Shown: piece by piece, positions 6,612 through 14,301 of the stretch
How positions within the stretch are numbered: position 1 is the stretch's first letter
Layout of the letters: every line of letters begins with the position of its first letter
NCBI GenBank assembly: GCA_918797485.1
Contig: CAKKNE010000002.1
Span: 5,112,501 to 5,176,500, forward strand
DNA length: 64,000 nucleotides
Reading direction: 5' to 3'
From: Pelagomonas calceolata
Lineage: Eukaryota; Sar; Pelagophyceae; Pelagomonadales; Pelagomonadaceae
The notes under the pieces: model-generated
Seen by the model: only the letters and a program-made list of their open reading frames with translations
Databases searched by the model: none
What the model was told of the DNA's origin: nothing
Program-made: the position numbers and the translations under genes

Positions 6612-9578
6612 CTACTGGAAGAACTGCACCTTCTCCGCCCCCGACTCGCGAATCAGAATGACGCGCCGCAGGCCCTCGATCAGGCGATCCACGGAGACCA
6701 TCCATTCTTGGGGAGGCTGCTCGCGTTTCTGTGGGGGGAGGCGGATCAGCACGAGTTCGCTCGACCCCGAGTGCTCCTTCAGCAGCACCGTGAGCTTCGT
6801 CTTGCCCGTCGAGTCGATGCGCCGCATGGGCGACGGCGGCGAGACCGGCGTGGGCGGCTCCGGGGGCAGTGGCTGGCTGGAAAACTCCTCGCTCAAAATA
6901 AATTCTTCTTCCGCAGTTAACGAGGACCCGCGCGTGAGCTTTGCGCGCGTCCGCACGGACGGCTGCCTCGTAGGTGTTAGTAGGGAATCGTCCCGGGCGA
7001 AGCGCGGGGCGTCTTCCTCGCCCAGGCGCAGCACGAGCACCTTCGCCAGCACGCCGCCCGCCTTGAGCATGGACTTGACGGCCTCCTCCAGCTTCCCGTC
7101 GTCCTCCTTCCCCGCGTCCGTCCGCGGCGACACGATGATGAGCCGCAGCTCGCAGTGCTTCCACTTGTCGTCCCGTAACAGCAAGAACGGGATCAGTAGC
7201 AATAACCCCGCCGCGGGGAACAAATCAAAAACCATCCACACGTCGACTCTGCCTCTTAAAGGTGGGTCCTTGGCGCCGGGGAAATCGCGATCCCCCGCGA
7301 AGACGAGCAAGGTCTTCAGCATCGCCGTCGTGTCGTCCATGGTCCGCAGGAAACCTCGGGCGTCCCTCTTATTATTATCCGTGGGCCAGCCCAGCGCCAC
7401 GGTGTTCGGCCGGAAATACCCGAGGCCCTTCGCTTGGAGGAGGAGTTTGCGCCCTTCTTCGTGCGACGGCGCGACCACCACGTCCGCGAAGCCCTGGACG
7501 CCCCGATCTCGTAATAAAGCACGGAGCCGCCGCCGCGCCTTCCGCGCCTTCCTTAGGGAAGGTTCCGCGACCTCGTCGACGACCACTCCATTCACCAAAG
7601 CTAAACCTTTGCCCCGCCGCACGAGCTGCGCCAACGCGTCCAACATGCCCCGCTGCCGCACGTAATTCGCATCGCCATCGATGGCGCATAAAAATAAAAC
7701 GAAGGGCCGCCAGTACTTGAACTGGAGGTCGCCCTCCTCCAATGCCAACATCGCCGTCCGCGCCGTCTTGAACCTTGATCCTGAACGCCAGTCCGACGGC
7801 CCCGTCCGGTGCGCCGGCGACACGCACATCGTCTCCGTCTCCGAGTCGGACCCTTTATCCGTGTTGCTCGGGCTCTCGGGCTCGCGCTCGAAGATGGGGA
7901 GCTCGGACTCCCCATGTGCTGTATGGGCTGACGCTCCGGGCTGCGTTTCTATATATTTATATAATAAGCCGGCCGCAGCTAACGCGCCCAACGCTGAGAG
8001 AGGCTGCGTATAAAACATGATGAAGAAACACACGCAGCAGCCCACCAACGACACCTGCCACTTGAAGAGGCGGTACGTCGGCCGGAAGCTGGGATGTTTC
8101 TCGTATCCCAGATAGGCGCAGGCGATGTTTATGATCGCGTAGCACGTCAGGAACCAGAGCGTGATGAACGGCGCTACCGCATTCAGGTCCCCGACCATGA
8201 CGAGACACATCGATAAAGAGGCGCAAAACAATATGGCCTTGCGCGGTTCTGCGCCATCCGAGGGCGCGAAGTGCCTCAGGATAGGTACGAGGTCGTCCTT
8301 GCCCAGCGCTGCCAGTAAGCGAGGCGCTCCGGCTAAGGACTGGAGGCCCGCGCCTAACGTCGAGAGCAAGACGCCGACCACCACAATCATCTCGTGCGGC
8401 CAGGCCAGATCTTTCACCACGAAGCGCGGCACGCGCGGGAAGTCGTCCAGAGGGAACTCGATCAACGCATCTCTTCGCACGGCGCCGCCCGCCACGACCA
8501 CGACTTGGATCGAGAACACGATCGTCGTCACAATAACCGCGGCGATGGTGCCCGGCGGGATCGACGCTTGCGGGTCCTTCAAATCGCCCGACAAATTGGA
8601 GCCCGCGAGGGGGTCGGTCACCGCGGGAAAAAACAACGCCAGGCACGCCTTGAAGGACCACTCGACGCCCGCCTTTTCTTTGTACTCCGACATGAGGTTT
8701 CTCCGCATGTTCTCTCCGGACACTCCCACAATACCTTGGCGCGGCTTCCCGTCGCCCACGCTATGCACTATTACTCCAGCCCAGATCGCGGCCACAGCCA
8801 ATAACACTCCAAACAGGAACAACACGGCAAAGCGCGCGACGTACTCGACGCCCACGAAGACGATGACCGCCAGGCCCGTTAATATAATAGCACCCAACAC
8901 GCGCATCGGCAGGTCCCCGAACGTCGCCGGGAAGCTCAGCTGCAGCACCTCGACGCAGCCGAGGACGTACATGGCCACGCCAAAGGTGTTGCTGAGGAAG
9001 AGCAAGGCACCCGTCACGCCGCCGAACTGCGCGCCGAGCGAGTTCTTGACCATGGCGTAGCAGCCCCCGGACCGGGGCCGGCCGTTCGTCGCGACCGCGG
9101 ACATGGACACCGCCGTCAGCAACGCCGTGGCGCACGACAGCCAGATGATACCCAGTCCTTCCAAAATGCCCGCCTGCCCGACGATGAACGGCACGCGCAC
9201 GAACAGGATGATGCCCATGATGTTCTGGAGCGTCGGCACGAAGACGCCCTTGACCGTGCCGAGCTTCGTGGCCGCGGGCGCCGCGGCCTCCTGGCGCCGC
9301 GACTCGGCCTCGAAGACGATGCTGTCGACGTCGGTCTTGCGGACCCGCGGCGTCGCGAGCATCTTCCGCAGCCTGTCTATGTACAGTGGGGCTGCTTGTC
9401 TATGTACAGTGGGGCTGCCCGTATCGGTGATGGTGGAGTCCGCCTCGCCGGCGCGACGCACGGCTGCACAACTGCGTCCTCTCCACGGCTCGCGGAACGC
9501 TTCGCGGATGGCAACCGGAGAGAGGAGTCCTGGCATCAAAACACCTCCGGACTGTGCCGCGCCCCCGCGACCGATCAA
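6612..9578 (-). CDS. SLC12-family cation-chloride cotransporter
   Basis: Up to 988 residues. SLC12 proteins move Cl- together with K+ and/or Na+ electroneutrally across membranes. The core starts at LGTVKGVFVPTLQNIMGIIL, the conserved TM1 signature of NKCC/KCC proteins, and has about 12 membrane spans to residue 560. Other family motifs are SGGCYAMVKNSLGAQFGG (TM3), FFPAVTDPLAGSNLSGDLKD and AGAPRLLAALGKDDLVP. The large cytosolic C-terminal SLC12 domain follows (WRPFVLFLCAIDGD near residue 640) and ends in a Ser/Thr/Pro-rich stretch. The residue before the TM1 signature cannot tell NKCC from KCC. A 23-bp tandem duplication (9374-9418) lies in the N-terminal leader, and an ATG at 9362 downstream of it would give a cleaner start. 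Confidence 0.93.
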   Translation of the reverse strand: MIGRGGAAQSGGVLMPGLLSPVAIREAFREPWRGRSCAAVRRAGEADSTITDTGSPTVHRQAAPLYIDRLRKMLATPRVRKTDVDSIVFEAESRRQEAAAPAATKLGTVKGVFVPTLQNIMGIILFVRVPFIVGQAGILEGLGIIWLSCATALLTAVSMSAVATNGRPRSGGCYAMVKNSLGAQFGGVTGALLFLSNTFGVAMYVLGCVEVLQLSFPATFGDLPMRVLGAIILTGLAVIVFVGVEYVARFAVLFLFGVLLAVAAIWAGVIVHSVGDGKPRQGIVGVSGENMRRNLMSEYKEKAGVEWSFKACLALFFPAVTDPLAGSNLSGDLKDPQASIPPGTIAAVIVTTIVFSIQVVVVAGGAVRRDALIEFPLDDFPRVPRFVVKDLAWPHEMIVVVGVLLSTLGAGLQSLAGAPRLLAALGKDDLVPILRHFAPSDGAEPRKAILFCASLSMCLVMVGDLNAVAPFITLWFLTCYAIINIACAYLGYEKHPSFRPTYRLFKWQVSLVGCCVCFFIMFYTQPLSALGALAAAGLLYKYIETQPGASAHTAHGESELPIFEREPESPSNTDKGSDSETETMCVSPAHRTGPSDWRSGSRFKTARTAMLALEEGDLQFKYWRPFVLFLCAIDGDANYVRQRGMLDALAQLVRRGKGLALVNGVVVDEVAEPSLRKARKARRRLRALLRDRGVQGFADVVVAPSHEEGRKLLLQAKGLGYFRPNTVALGWPTDNNKRDARGFLRTMDDTTAMLKTLLVFAGDRDFPGAKDPPLRGRVDVWMVFDLFPAAGLLLLIPFLLLRDDKWKHCELRLIIVSPRTDAGKEDDGKLEEAVKSMLKAGGVLAKVLVLRLGEEDAPRFARDDSLLTPTRQPSVRTRAKLTRGSSLTAEEEFILSEEFSSQPLPPEPPTPVSPPSPMRRIDSTGKTKLTVLLKEHSGSSELVLIRLPPQKREQPPQEWMVSVDRLIEGLRRVILIRESGAEKVQFFQ
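9374..9418 (+). repeat. 23-bp tandem duplication in the transporter leader
   Basis: TGTCTATGTACAGTGGGGCT occurs twice, 23 bp apart. The unit is not a multiple of three, so the minus-strand frame reads the two copies as different peptides (SPTVHRQ and PLYIDRL). This suggests that the stretch is untranslated or freely varying, and favours the start codon at 9362. Confidence 0.8.
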
Positions 9579-9646
9579 GGTCCGTCCGAGGGGCTCCGAG
9601 GCTTCGCGGGGAACGGTAGTATCACCCGAACCCCTCCTGCTTGCTT

Positions 9647-9670
9647 GCTAGTGTCTTACAGGCCGCTAGC
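9647..9670. promoter_or_regulatory. Recurrent near-palindromic motif, copy 3
   Basis: Full form GCTAGTGTCTTACAGG then CCGCTAGC, in the 302-bp divergent region between the SLC12 gene (68 bp away) and the hydrolase gene (210 bp away). Nothing else was recognised in this region apart from a T-rich run at about 9690. Confidence 0.75.
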
Positions 9671-9880
9671 TCTCGCTCGCCTCGATCGATTTTTTTTTGC
9701 CTTGATTGCGCGGCGGCGCACCTGAAAATAATCAATCTTACGCCAGCCATCGCTGTCGGCAAGTGCGCGCGATCTCTATCCCTGCCGAGCTCCAGAGCCT
9801 CTGCTGAGTGGCTGGCCTACAGCGCAGCCCATCCCTAGTGACCGCATCCGTCGCGCACGCCCCCCCAGGGAAGGCGAATC

Positions 9881-11266
9881 ATGGCCGAGGCGCTGCGCGC
9901 CGCCGGCTTCCCGCTCCTCGCATCAAAGTTGTCCGGCGAATCCATCGAGGAGGACCGCAGCGAGGCCAATCCAACAAATTGGGGCCCCGACGACGCGCGC
10001 ATCATCTTCACGGCCTACTTCGAAGGCACGGCGAACGTCGTGGAGCGAAGGACGACGCAGATTGGGTTGTTTCACGAATTGGATCGAGGCATCGATGTTG
10101 GTAGCGATGCGACGTCGGCGGCGCAGGCGGCGCGGACCGCGCGCGAGAACGGGCGGCGCTCGAAGCCGCTGCGGTTCAAGATGGGTGTTGATGGCTGCGG
10201 CCACGAGCACGGGTTGGCCGGTGTTGTGTTCGCGTTCGGGCTGCGAGGCCAGTGCGAACGTCTAGCGGCGTGCGTGCGAGCGGTACGAGGCGTGCTGGGC
10301 GAGCCGAAGACGCAGCTCAACATTGTTGGTTTGAGTCGGGGCGCCGTCGCGGCTTTGGCCGTCGCGGAGATGCTCGGCGCGACGCCACAGCTGTTCGTGG
10401 GCGAGAGCGCCGAGCTGCCTTCACTCAATTCGCAGAATTCGAGTGACGACGGCGCCTCGACGCCGCCCTCGTCGTCCGGAAGCCTGAACATCCTCGCGGA
10501 CTCGCCACGGATACCCGACTCGGACCCCCGACCTAGGGCCGAGTCCATTACTGATGCCGTGCATTACCCATCTCCATCGATAAATGAGGAGGAGGTAAAG
10601 GCCGACCCGCGATCATTATCAAGGCGCACTTTGAGGTTACATTTGTTACTTTTTGATCCGGTACCCGGGAATCAAGTATATACGACGCGGTACCTGGACC
10701 CCTTGAATTGGTCTACTGGTAACCAGGCCATGGACGTGTCCTCGTGTTCTGAACTCAGAAGGGTGCTCGCCATCTACCCCTATGAACCTTTACCGGCGAT
10801 TACTTTCCATGCGCCTCTCATTCCCACTTATCCTTCTTCAGCTTCTGTTGATGAGATCGCATCTTTAGGATGCCACCAGGGCGCCTTGCTCTGCGCCCCG
10901 AATCGGATTTCTTGTAGACTGTCCTACGCCATGCTGCGGTCCTTCCTGGCGAACGAGTGCGGTGTGAAGTTGCGGGGCTGCCGGCCCTTCGACGAGTCGT
11001 TAGCGACGCGGCAGGCGACGCTCCGAGTCCTGGAGATGTTACGGGCGGCGGCGGTCGACGATGCGGCAAAAGCGGGCACCTTCGACGGCACCTACGTGTC
11101 GCGCGCCGCGCATTCGCCAACGCCCGGCGCCGCCGTCGTGCGTCGTGCGACAGGACGCTACCTGAACGCCTTCCATCGGCGCCTGGCGACGCGCGAAGGG
11201 GCCTCAACAGACGTCGACGACGGCCGGCCGCTCTACGTCCTCGACGTCGTGCGCGGAGACGAATGA
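9881..11266 (+). CDS. Alpha/beta-hydrolase, DUF2235-like
   Basis: 461 residues, no signal peptide. The pattern resembles the DUF2235-type hydrolases: an early IIFTAYFEGTANVVE strand, a VDGCGHEHGLAG loop, a nucleophile elbow NIVGLSRGAVAALAVAE (Gly-x-Ser-x-Gly, Ser about residue 153), and a later strand LHLLLFDPVPGN whose Asp can serve as the acid. A disordered Ser/Pro/Asp-rich insert (about residues 178-245) splits the domain. The C-terminal third has no motif I know. Members of such families are phospholipases or esterases in bacteria; the substrate here is unknown. The 3' end faces the C3HC gene across about 105 bp with a hairpin. Confidence 0.6.
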   Translation: MAEALRAAGFPLLASKLSGESIEEDRSEANPTNWGPDDARIIFTAYFEGTANVVERRTTQIGLFHELDRGIDVGSDATSAAQAARTARENGRRSKPLRFKMGVDGCGHEHGLAGVVFAFGLRGQCERLAACVRAVRGVLGEPKTQLNIVGLSRGAVAALAVAEMLGATPQLFVGESAELPSLNSQNSSDDGASTPPSSSGSLNILADSPRIPDSDPRPRAESITDAVHYPSPSINEEEVKADPRSLSRRTLRLHLLLFDPVPGNQVYTTRYLDPLNWSTGNQAMDVSSCSELRRVLAIYPYEPLPAITFHAPLIPTYPSSASVDEIASLGCHQGALLCAPNRISCRLSYAMLRSFLANECGVKLRGCRPFDESLATRQATLRVLEMLRAAAVDDAAKAGTFDGTYVSRAAHSPTPGAAVVRRATGRYLNAFHRRLATREGASTDVDDGRPLYVLDVVRGDE

Positions 11267-11282
11267 GGATGAATGAGGCCGC

Positions 11283-11306
11283 CCTCGCGAAACTTCCCTC
11301 GCGAGG
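11283..11306. terminator. Hairpin between convergent genes
   Basis: CCTCGCG and CGCGAGG form a 7-bp perfect stem around a 10-base loop, 17 bp after the hydrolase stop and 67 bp before the end of the convergent C3HC gene. A role in 3'-end formation is only suggested by position. Confidence 0.35.
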
Positions 11307-11372
11307 CGCGTGGACTCTCCGACGGCCACGTCGACGCCATCGCAGCGACCAGGTCAAGTTCAAGTAACAGTT

Positions 11373-12098
11373 TTATTGTGCTAGTCTTGACCGTTTCGCG
11401 GGAGGCAGGTTGTCCTCGCGGGTACGCAGGCGCGCGCGGGGGCACCAGCACCGGTGCGCGACGTCCTCGACGTCCGCCGTGACCGTCACGACGCGCGCGC
11501 AGAAGGCGCACTCCACTTCCGTGGCCGAAGCAGCATCCCAGCCGCGCCGCGCTAAAGAGGAGGCGCCCTTCATACTTTCAGAATCGCGCACCGCGAACAG
11601 ATCCAGCGTCTCCAGGAGCTGCTGCTCCCGTTCCCGGACGCAGGCCGGGCTGTAGTCCCACACCGATGAAGGGACGGTGCAGCCCTTGCGCGCGCAGCCC
11701 TTTTTATGGGCCGCTTCCGCTTGGTCTACTGATGCGAAAGGGGGCGCGCCGGCGCCGCACTCCACGCACTTGAGTATTGTGACAATCTCAGTACTAATCA
11801 ATTCAAAACCCATCCGCGCGAGGAGTTCGGGCGGCGCGCCGTCGTCCGTCGGCAGGCGCCGCGACGTCGCAAAGCTGCGCAAGCGCTTCGCGCAGGCCCG
11901 CTTGCTGAAGGGCGCCGTCGTCGTCGGTTCCGGCTCGCGCTCGTTTGTCGCCTCGAGGTCCGGGTCCTCTATACTCTTTAATCGCGTGAGGATGTCCCGC
12001 GCGAGCGCGGCGGAGCGCTGGCTGCTCGCGCGGTGGTAGGTCGGGCGGTAGCGCTCTGGGCGTGCGGCGTCCGCATCGTTTGGGGGCGGAGCTTCCAT
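11373..12098 (-). CDS. C3HC-type zinc-finger protein (NIPA/ZC3HC1/Rsm1-like)
   Basis: 241 residues. The central region carries the C3HC pattern: RACAKRLRSFATSRRL, then LARMGFELISTEIVTILKCV and ECGAG, with a later His and Cys in EAAHKKGCARKGC. It continues to a second Cys/His set near the C-terminus (VECAFCARVV and VAHRCWCPRARLR). That tail matches the layout of animal NIPA and fungal Rsm1, nuclear-pore basket and mRNA-export-linked proteins, where a second half-domain ends in an H-R-x-x-C-P-like signature. The tail PPAKRSRLAQ is a plausible nuclear localisation signal. At 241 residues it is shorter than animal NIPA. Function is inferred from the family. Confidence 0.75.
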   Translation of the reverse strand: MEAPPPNDADAARPERYRPTYHRASSQRSAALARDILTRLKSIEDPDLEATNEREPEPTTTAPFSKRACAKRLRSFATSRRLPTDDGAPPELLARMGFELISTEIVTILKCVECGAGAPPFASVDQAEAAHKKGCARKGCTVPSSVWDYSPACVREREQQLLETLDLFAVRDSESMKGASSLARRGWDAASATEVECAFCARVVTVTADVEDVAHRCWCPRARLRTREDNLPPAKRSRLAQ

Positions 12099-12286
12099 TG
12101 GTAACGCGTTTACGCAACGTAGCGCAAGGCAGTCTAATAGGGCAGACAGTGGGCAGGCTGCTAGCGCCCCTCAATGGGTTCCGGCGGGCCGGGGACCGGA
12201 CTGGTGAGTGCGAAACTGTCTCCTCGCGCTGTGCTGCTTATCAGAGGAGCCGTACTGCGCAGTTTGCGGCTCCGGCAGGCCTGCTT

Positions 12287-12310
12287 GCTAGTGTCTTACA
12301 GAACGCTAGC
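12287..12310. promoter_or_regulatory. Recurrent near-palindromic motif, copy 4
   Basis: GCTAGTGTCTTACAGA then ACGCTAGC, in the 429-bp divergent region between the C3HC gene (188 bp) and the GNAT gene (217 bp). No other structure was seen in that region. Confidence 0.7.
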
Positions 12311-12527
12311 TCCTGCCGGGCGGCAACGCCTTTATCTCGTGGTGTGCTGGCGTTACGTACACGTTGAGCACCTCAGAGTCGCATCGGTGCTCGTCGCTAC
12401 CACCGCCAAATTTTCACGAGCGCTCGAACCGGGTCGGCGGAGTTAGGCTGCACAGTGTGCCCAGGTGGGCTTGCATCTACAGCGCGCGGAGCGCGCAAGC
12501 ATCTGTGCTGGCTGCATCAGTGCTAGG

Positions 12528-13268
12528 ATGGCAACTCTGCCCGAACGGCTGGGCAACTTCGCATTCCTTGGTGTCCTACCTCTAGGCATCGTCCACGCGA
12601 TCCGCCAGCGACGCCCTCGATCTGGCGCAACCGTTAAAGCAACCGACGACGCCTCGCCGCCGAAGCCGCCGCTCTCGCCCGACTGGCGCAGCACCGTCAG
12701 CCGCATCGCCGCCGACGACGACACGCGCGACGTGACCACACAACTCTTCGACGCCTTCGCGAAGGCGCTCTCGTTTACGCCAGGCGACGCGCCCCAACTG
12801 GAAATCAGCAGCATGGCGCCGGACGACGCCAGTGCCAAGGACTTCGTCGTCCAGGGATATGTGGATGTGAGGGCAGCCGAGGGCGCGAAGGCGGCGCGGC
12901 CGGAGCTCGATTTCGTAAGAGCGGGTCTCGAGGCGGGCCACGGCGGCGTCCTGCTCTGTCGAGCCGAGGACAAATTGGTAGGCTACCTCTGGTGGCTCGA
13001 CACCGAGAACTGCCCCTACGGCCCGGGCTGCTACGCGGACAAGGAGCCCTTCCTCTGGGTCCACACGGTTTATACAATACCTTCGTATCGTCGACGAGGC
13101 GTCGCGCGGGCGCTACATACTGAACTCGAGCGCGTCGCGCGGCGACGGAAACGCGCGTCGATCTGGCTCGACGTCTACGCGAACAATCCGATCTCACAGA
13201 AGCTCCACGACAACCTCGGGTACAAACCAGTGACAGTCGTGCAGAAGAAAGTAATTACTAGTCTATGA
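12528..13268 (+). CDS. GNAT-family N-acetyltransferase
   Basis: I use the ATG at 12528 (MATLPERLGNFAFLG), 246 residues; an upstream in-frame ATG at 12465 adds only a weak leader. The N-terminal 30 residues could be a targeting or membrane segment. The acetyl-CoA domain occupies the C-terminal half: VGYLWWLDTENCPYG (strand beta-4 region), then motif A VYTIPSYRRRGVARALHTEL with the R-R-G-V-A pyrophosphate loop, then motif B NNPISQKLHDNLGYKPV with the usual Tyr. The acceptor substrate is not predictable. The last codons overlap the end of the convergent EF-hand gene by 11 bp. Confidence 0.85.
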   Translation: MATLPERLGNFAFLGVLPLGIVHAIRQRRPRSGATVKATDDASPPKPPLSPDWRSTVSRIAADDDTRDVTTQLFDAFAKALSFTPGDAPQLEISSMAPDDASAKDFVVQGYVDVRAAEGAKAARPELDFVRAGLEAGHGGVLLCRAEDKLVGYLWWLDTENCPYGPGCYADKEPFLWVHTVYTIPSYRRRGVARALHTELERVARRRKRASIWLDVYANNPISQKLHDNLGYKPVTVVQKKVITSL

Positions 13269-13845
13269 CGAAGTCCTTCAGTCCACCCACCATCTTCTCC
13301 GACTCCTCGGCGGCCTTCTTCCGCTCTTCTTCCTTCTTGCGTTTGGCCAGGTTCCTCGCCTTCTTCTCCTCGTTCGCCTGGGCCTCCAATACATAGTTGA
13401 CGAGCTCGTCCTCCGTAAAGTAGTCCTCGCCCGTATGTGAAATCAGCTCCGTGATGCGCTCGGCGTGGTCCTCGGAGCACTCCAGGCCTTGGGATCTCAG
13501 AAACGTGCCAAACTCAGAATGCGTCATGCGCTGCGGGTGCTCCTTCTTCATCAAATGAAAAGCTCGTCTCACTTCCCCGCCCTTGCCCAATGAAGCCTCC
13601 ATGCTCATCACACACGACGAAAACACGTTGAACGAGATGTCGTCCGTCGTCGGCAGCGTCGGGTTCCCGAACCCGATCAAGTCGCACATCTTGCGCATCG
13701 TCCGCCGGTCGATGCGCCCATCCCTGTCGGTGTCGTAATAATCAAACACGGCGTGCAATTGGCTCAGCTTCTCGACCGTCTCGGGCGGGTAGCCGGCCTC
13801 CTCGAAGTTCCGCGGCGCCGGGCCCCGCGGCGTCGTCTCGGCCAT
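13258..13845 (-). CDS. EF-hand calcium-binding protein
   Basis: 195 residues. One canonical EF-hand loop is clear at DTDRDGRIDRRT (residues about 36-48), with D-x-D-x-D-G-x-I spacing. A degenerate second hand follows (HPQRMTHSEFGTFL), and a third possible one at HTGEDYFTEDELVNYV. The domain order resembles calmodulin-like sensors with only the first loop intact. A highly charged coiled-coil tail (ANEEKKARNLAKRKKEEER) takes up the last 50 residues. The stop codon lies inside the stop region of the plus-strand GNAT gene (11-bp tail-to-tail overlap). Confidence 0.85.
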   Translation of the reverse strand: MAETTPRGPAPRNFEEAGYPPETVEKLSQLHAVFDYYDTDRDGRIDRRTMRKMCDLIGFGNPTLPTTDDISFNVFSSCVMSMEASLGKGGEVRRAFHLMKKEHPQRMTHSEFGTFLRSQGLECSEDHAERITELISHTGEDYFTEDELVNYVLEAQANEEKKARNLAKRKKEEERKKAAEESEKMVGGLKDFVID

Positions 13846-14301
13846 GGTCGAGCGGCGGCACGGAGGCCGGTCTGGCGGGTGATGGGCAGCCCGCTCCCTT
13901 GTGCTGGAGCAGTCGTCCCTTTGGCTGCTACGCGTCGACGGGACCGGCGGCTCGCGGAGGTGCTGTGAGAGACCCTGCGAGTCTTGGGCTGTCGCTTGTC
14001 GTCGCTGGGCGTCGACGGCGGCCGGCGCTGTACAGGTCTGAGACTAGCTGAGACCCACTAGCAGCGGGCCGAGAATTGAACAGCTGAGCCCGGCATTCGC
14101 CCTGTTGGGCCTAAAACAGCGTGTGTGGGTGCCTTGGCGACTTACTTTTTTAAGGGCTGCCCGGGCACCGCGCACCGAAGGGCTACCGCTGGGATCCAGG
14201 CAGTTTGAGTGCCCAACCAATTAAAGCACCGCTTAGATTGCGGGCGGAGGACCAGCCTCGGGTGCCCGACCAATTGAAACAACACCAGAAGCACCGACGC
14301 G
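13846..14301. other. 456-bp divergent intergenic region with a direct repeat and motif variant
   Basis: Besides the motif variant at 14043-14062, two related 22-25 bp segments occur just upstream of the plus gene: GTGCCCAACCAATTAAAGCA at 14209 and GTGCCCGACCAATTGAAACA at 14262, 53 bp apart. Both contain a CCAAT-like core and could be duplicated activator sites of the large PH gene. A tRNA-like ATTGAAC box near 14080 does not fold as a tRNA. Confidence 0.45.
14043..14062. promoter_or_regulatory. Recurrent motif, diverged copy 5
   Basis: ACTAGCTGAGACCCACTAGC keeps both CTAG arms and the ACTAGC end of the motif but has a changed core. It sits 197 bp from the EF-hand start and 239 bp from the PH-protein start, as expected for a copy serving a divergent pair. 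Confidence 0.4.

Noticed and set aside
8161-9060. 299-residue plus frame opposite the SLC12 transporter
   Set aside because: The minus strand carries all SLC12 motifs; the plus frame is their antisense.
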